Assembly (NCBI GenBank): GCA_904501765.1
Contig: CAJGCM010000010.1
Location: 1 to 31,989 of the forward strand
DNA from: an uncultured Clostridia bacterium
Lineage (GTDB): Bacteria; Bacillota; Clostridia; Oscillospirales; CAG-272
Length of the DNA stretch: 31,989 bases
Reading direction: 5' to 3'
The position numbers were made by a program, and so were the translations under genes. Below the pieces are notes generated by a model. It was given only the letters and a program-made list of their open reading frames with translations. It made no database searches and was not told the origin of the DNA. This document shows positions 31,500 through 31,989 of this stretch, one piece after another; positions within the stretch are counted from its first letter, which is position 1; each line of letters begins with the position of its first letter.

Positions 31500-31952
31500 A
31501 TGGAAAACAAAATTACCAAGCTTTTATATCACTCATTCGTATATTCTGCGGCCATAACCGTGGCTTTCTTCATTTTTGGATATATCACAGGAGTTCAGGA
31601 GCCAAAATTAAGTCTGTCACGCTTTTTGGTTATTCTCCTATTTAGCGCCATTATCAGCGGCGCTGAATTCCTGTTTATGATTCCTAAGGTACCGAAAGCA
31701 GTCTGCTATATTATTCATTATGCAGCGCTTTTTATAGCTTTTCTCATAGTGTTTATCATAATAAACAGCTCTGGAATCACATCTTCATTTGTATTCGCCG
31801 CAGTAGTTATTTTCACTATCATTTACGCCGTGATTACCGTCGCCGTTTTCTTGCTTACAAAATTTGTTTTTAAAGACAACAAGAAAAACGAAATCGCTGA
31901 CGGTAAAAAAACAGACGAAGAGAAAAAATACACACCAAAGTTCGGGGGATAA
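31500..31952 (+). CDS. Small four-helix membrane protein, DUF3021-like
   Basis: A 150-residue protein with four hydrophobic helices: about 11-31 (SFVYSAAITVAFFIFGYITG), 43-61 (LVILLFSAIISGAEFLFMI), 71-89 (YIIHYAALFIAFLIVFIII) and 99-122 (VFAAVVIFTIIYAVITVAVF). A basic/acidic cytosolic tail (about 128-150) ends KYTPKFGG. Short loops and the helix pattern EPKLSLSRFLVILLFSAIISG resemble DUF3021 proteins, which are often found beside LytTR regulators; no LytTR gene is visible in the window. Function is unknown. The ATG at 31500 follows AGAGG by 8 bases and is preferred over a GTG at 31476. A good promoter and a palindromic site lie upstream. The last 37 bases of the window after the stop show nothing recognisable. 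Confidence 0.75.
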   Translation: MENKITKLLYHSFVYSAAITVAFFIFGYITGVQEPKLSLSRFLVILLFSAIISGAEFLFMIPKVPKAVCYIIHYAALFIAFLIVFIIINSSGITSSFVFAAVVIFTIIYAVITVAVFLLTKFVFKDNKKNEIADGKKTDEEKKYTPKFGG

Positions 31953-31989
31953 AGCATACGAATTTCAAAGACCGGCTCTTTATACAAAA

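Noticed and set aside
1..31989. CRISPR arrays, tRNA genes, riboswitches, insertion sequences
   Set aside because: Reading both strands gave no regularly spaced repeats, no tRNA-like GGTTCRA/cloverleaf, no transposase-like frame with inverted ends, and no recognised riboswitch leader.

Overview
The window is a stretch of chromosome from a spore-forming member of the Clostridia. Low-GC Gram-positive affiliation is indicated by a SigA-type sigma factor, SpoIIGA/pro-SigE, SpoVT, WhiA, ArgR, a ClpE-type ATPase, strong AGGAGG ribosome sites and TTGACA/TATAAT promoters. The genus cannot be read from the sequence. I see no IS elements, phage genes, CRISPR arrays, rRNA or tRNA genes, so this is conserved core chromosome rather than an accessory island. 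No gap between genes exceeds about 200 bases.

Layout, left to right. (1) 1-4600: the 5' end of an M18 aminopeptidase gene behind coaE (minus strand), a divergent two-lobed P-loop ATPase of unknown role (plus), then ackA (minus) and divergent tmcAL (plus). (2) 4620-6190: a sigma-A-like promoter next to a perfect Spo0A-box match drives a 99-residue protein of unknown function and a membrane-anchored DUF3048/YerB-like protein. (3) 6279-8261: spoVT and an orphan substrate-binding-like lipoprotein, both minus. (4) 8421-13548: rpmE, hflX, yigZ, dnaG and rpoD(sigA), all minus, joining ribosome, replication and transcription genes. (5) 13696-15244: the spoIIGA-sigE pair (sporulation protease and its substrate sigma factor), with an unusually spaced promoter like that of B. 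subtilis spoIIG. (6) 15414-19236: cvpA-clpE-mrp from a near-perfect sigma-A promoter. (7) 19328-31319: a long, tightly packed minus-strand cluster nusB - M22/Kae1-like - xseA - xseB - tlyA - nadK - argR - recN - murB - whiA - dnaE. (8) 31500-31952: a divergent small four-helix membrane protein; a perfect 20-bp palindrome separates its promoter from that of nusB.

Most genes are housekeeping: CoA synthesis, acetate metabolism, tRNA modification, replication, repair, cell wall, NADP supply and arginine control. The three sporulation loci (spoVT, spoIIGA, sigE) show an endospore programme. Less explained parts are the orphan ATPase with a decayed second P-loop, the 99-residue/DUF3048 pair, the terminator hairpin directly in front of hflX, the Kae1-like paralogue, the variant ClpP-loop of the ClpE protein, and the palindrome near the right end. 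I found no convincing new multi-gene system.

Several genes begin with TTG or GTG (yigZ, cvpA, murB, spoIIGA); starts given here were chosen from ribosome-binding sites and family alignment from memory, without database searches.
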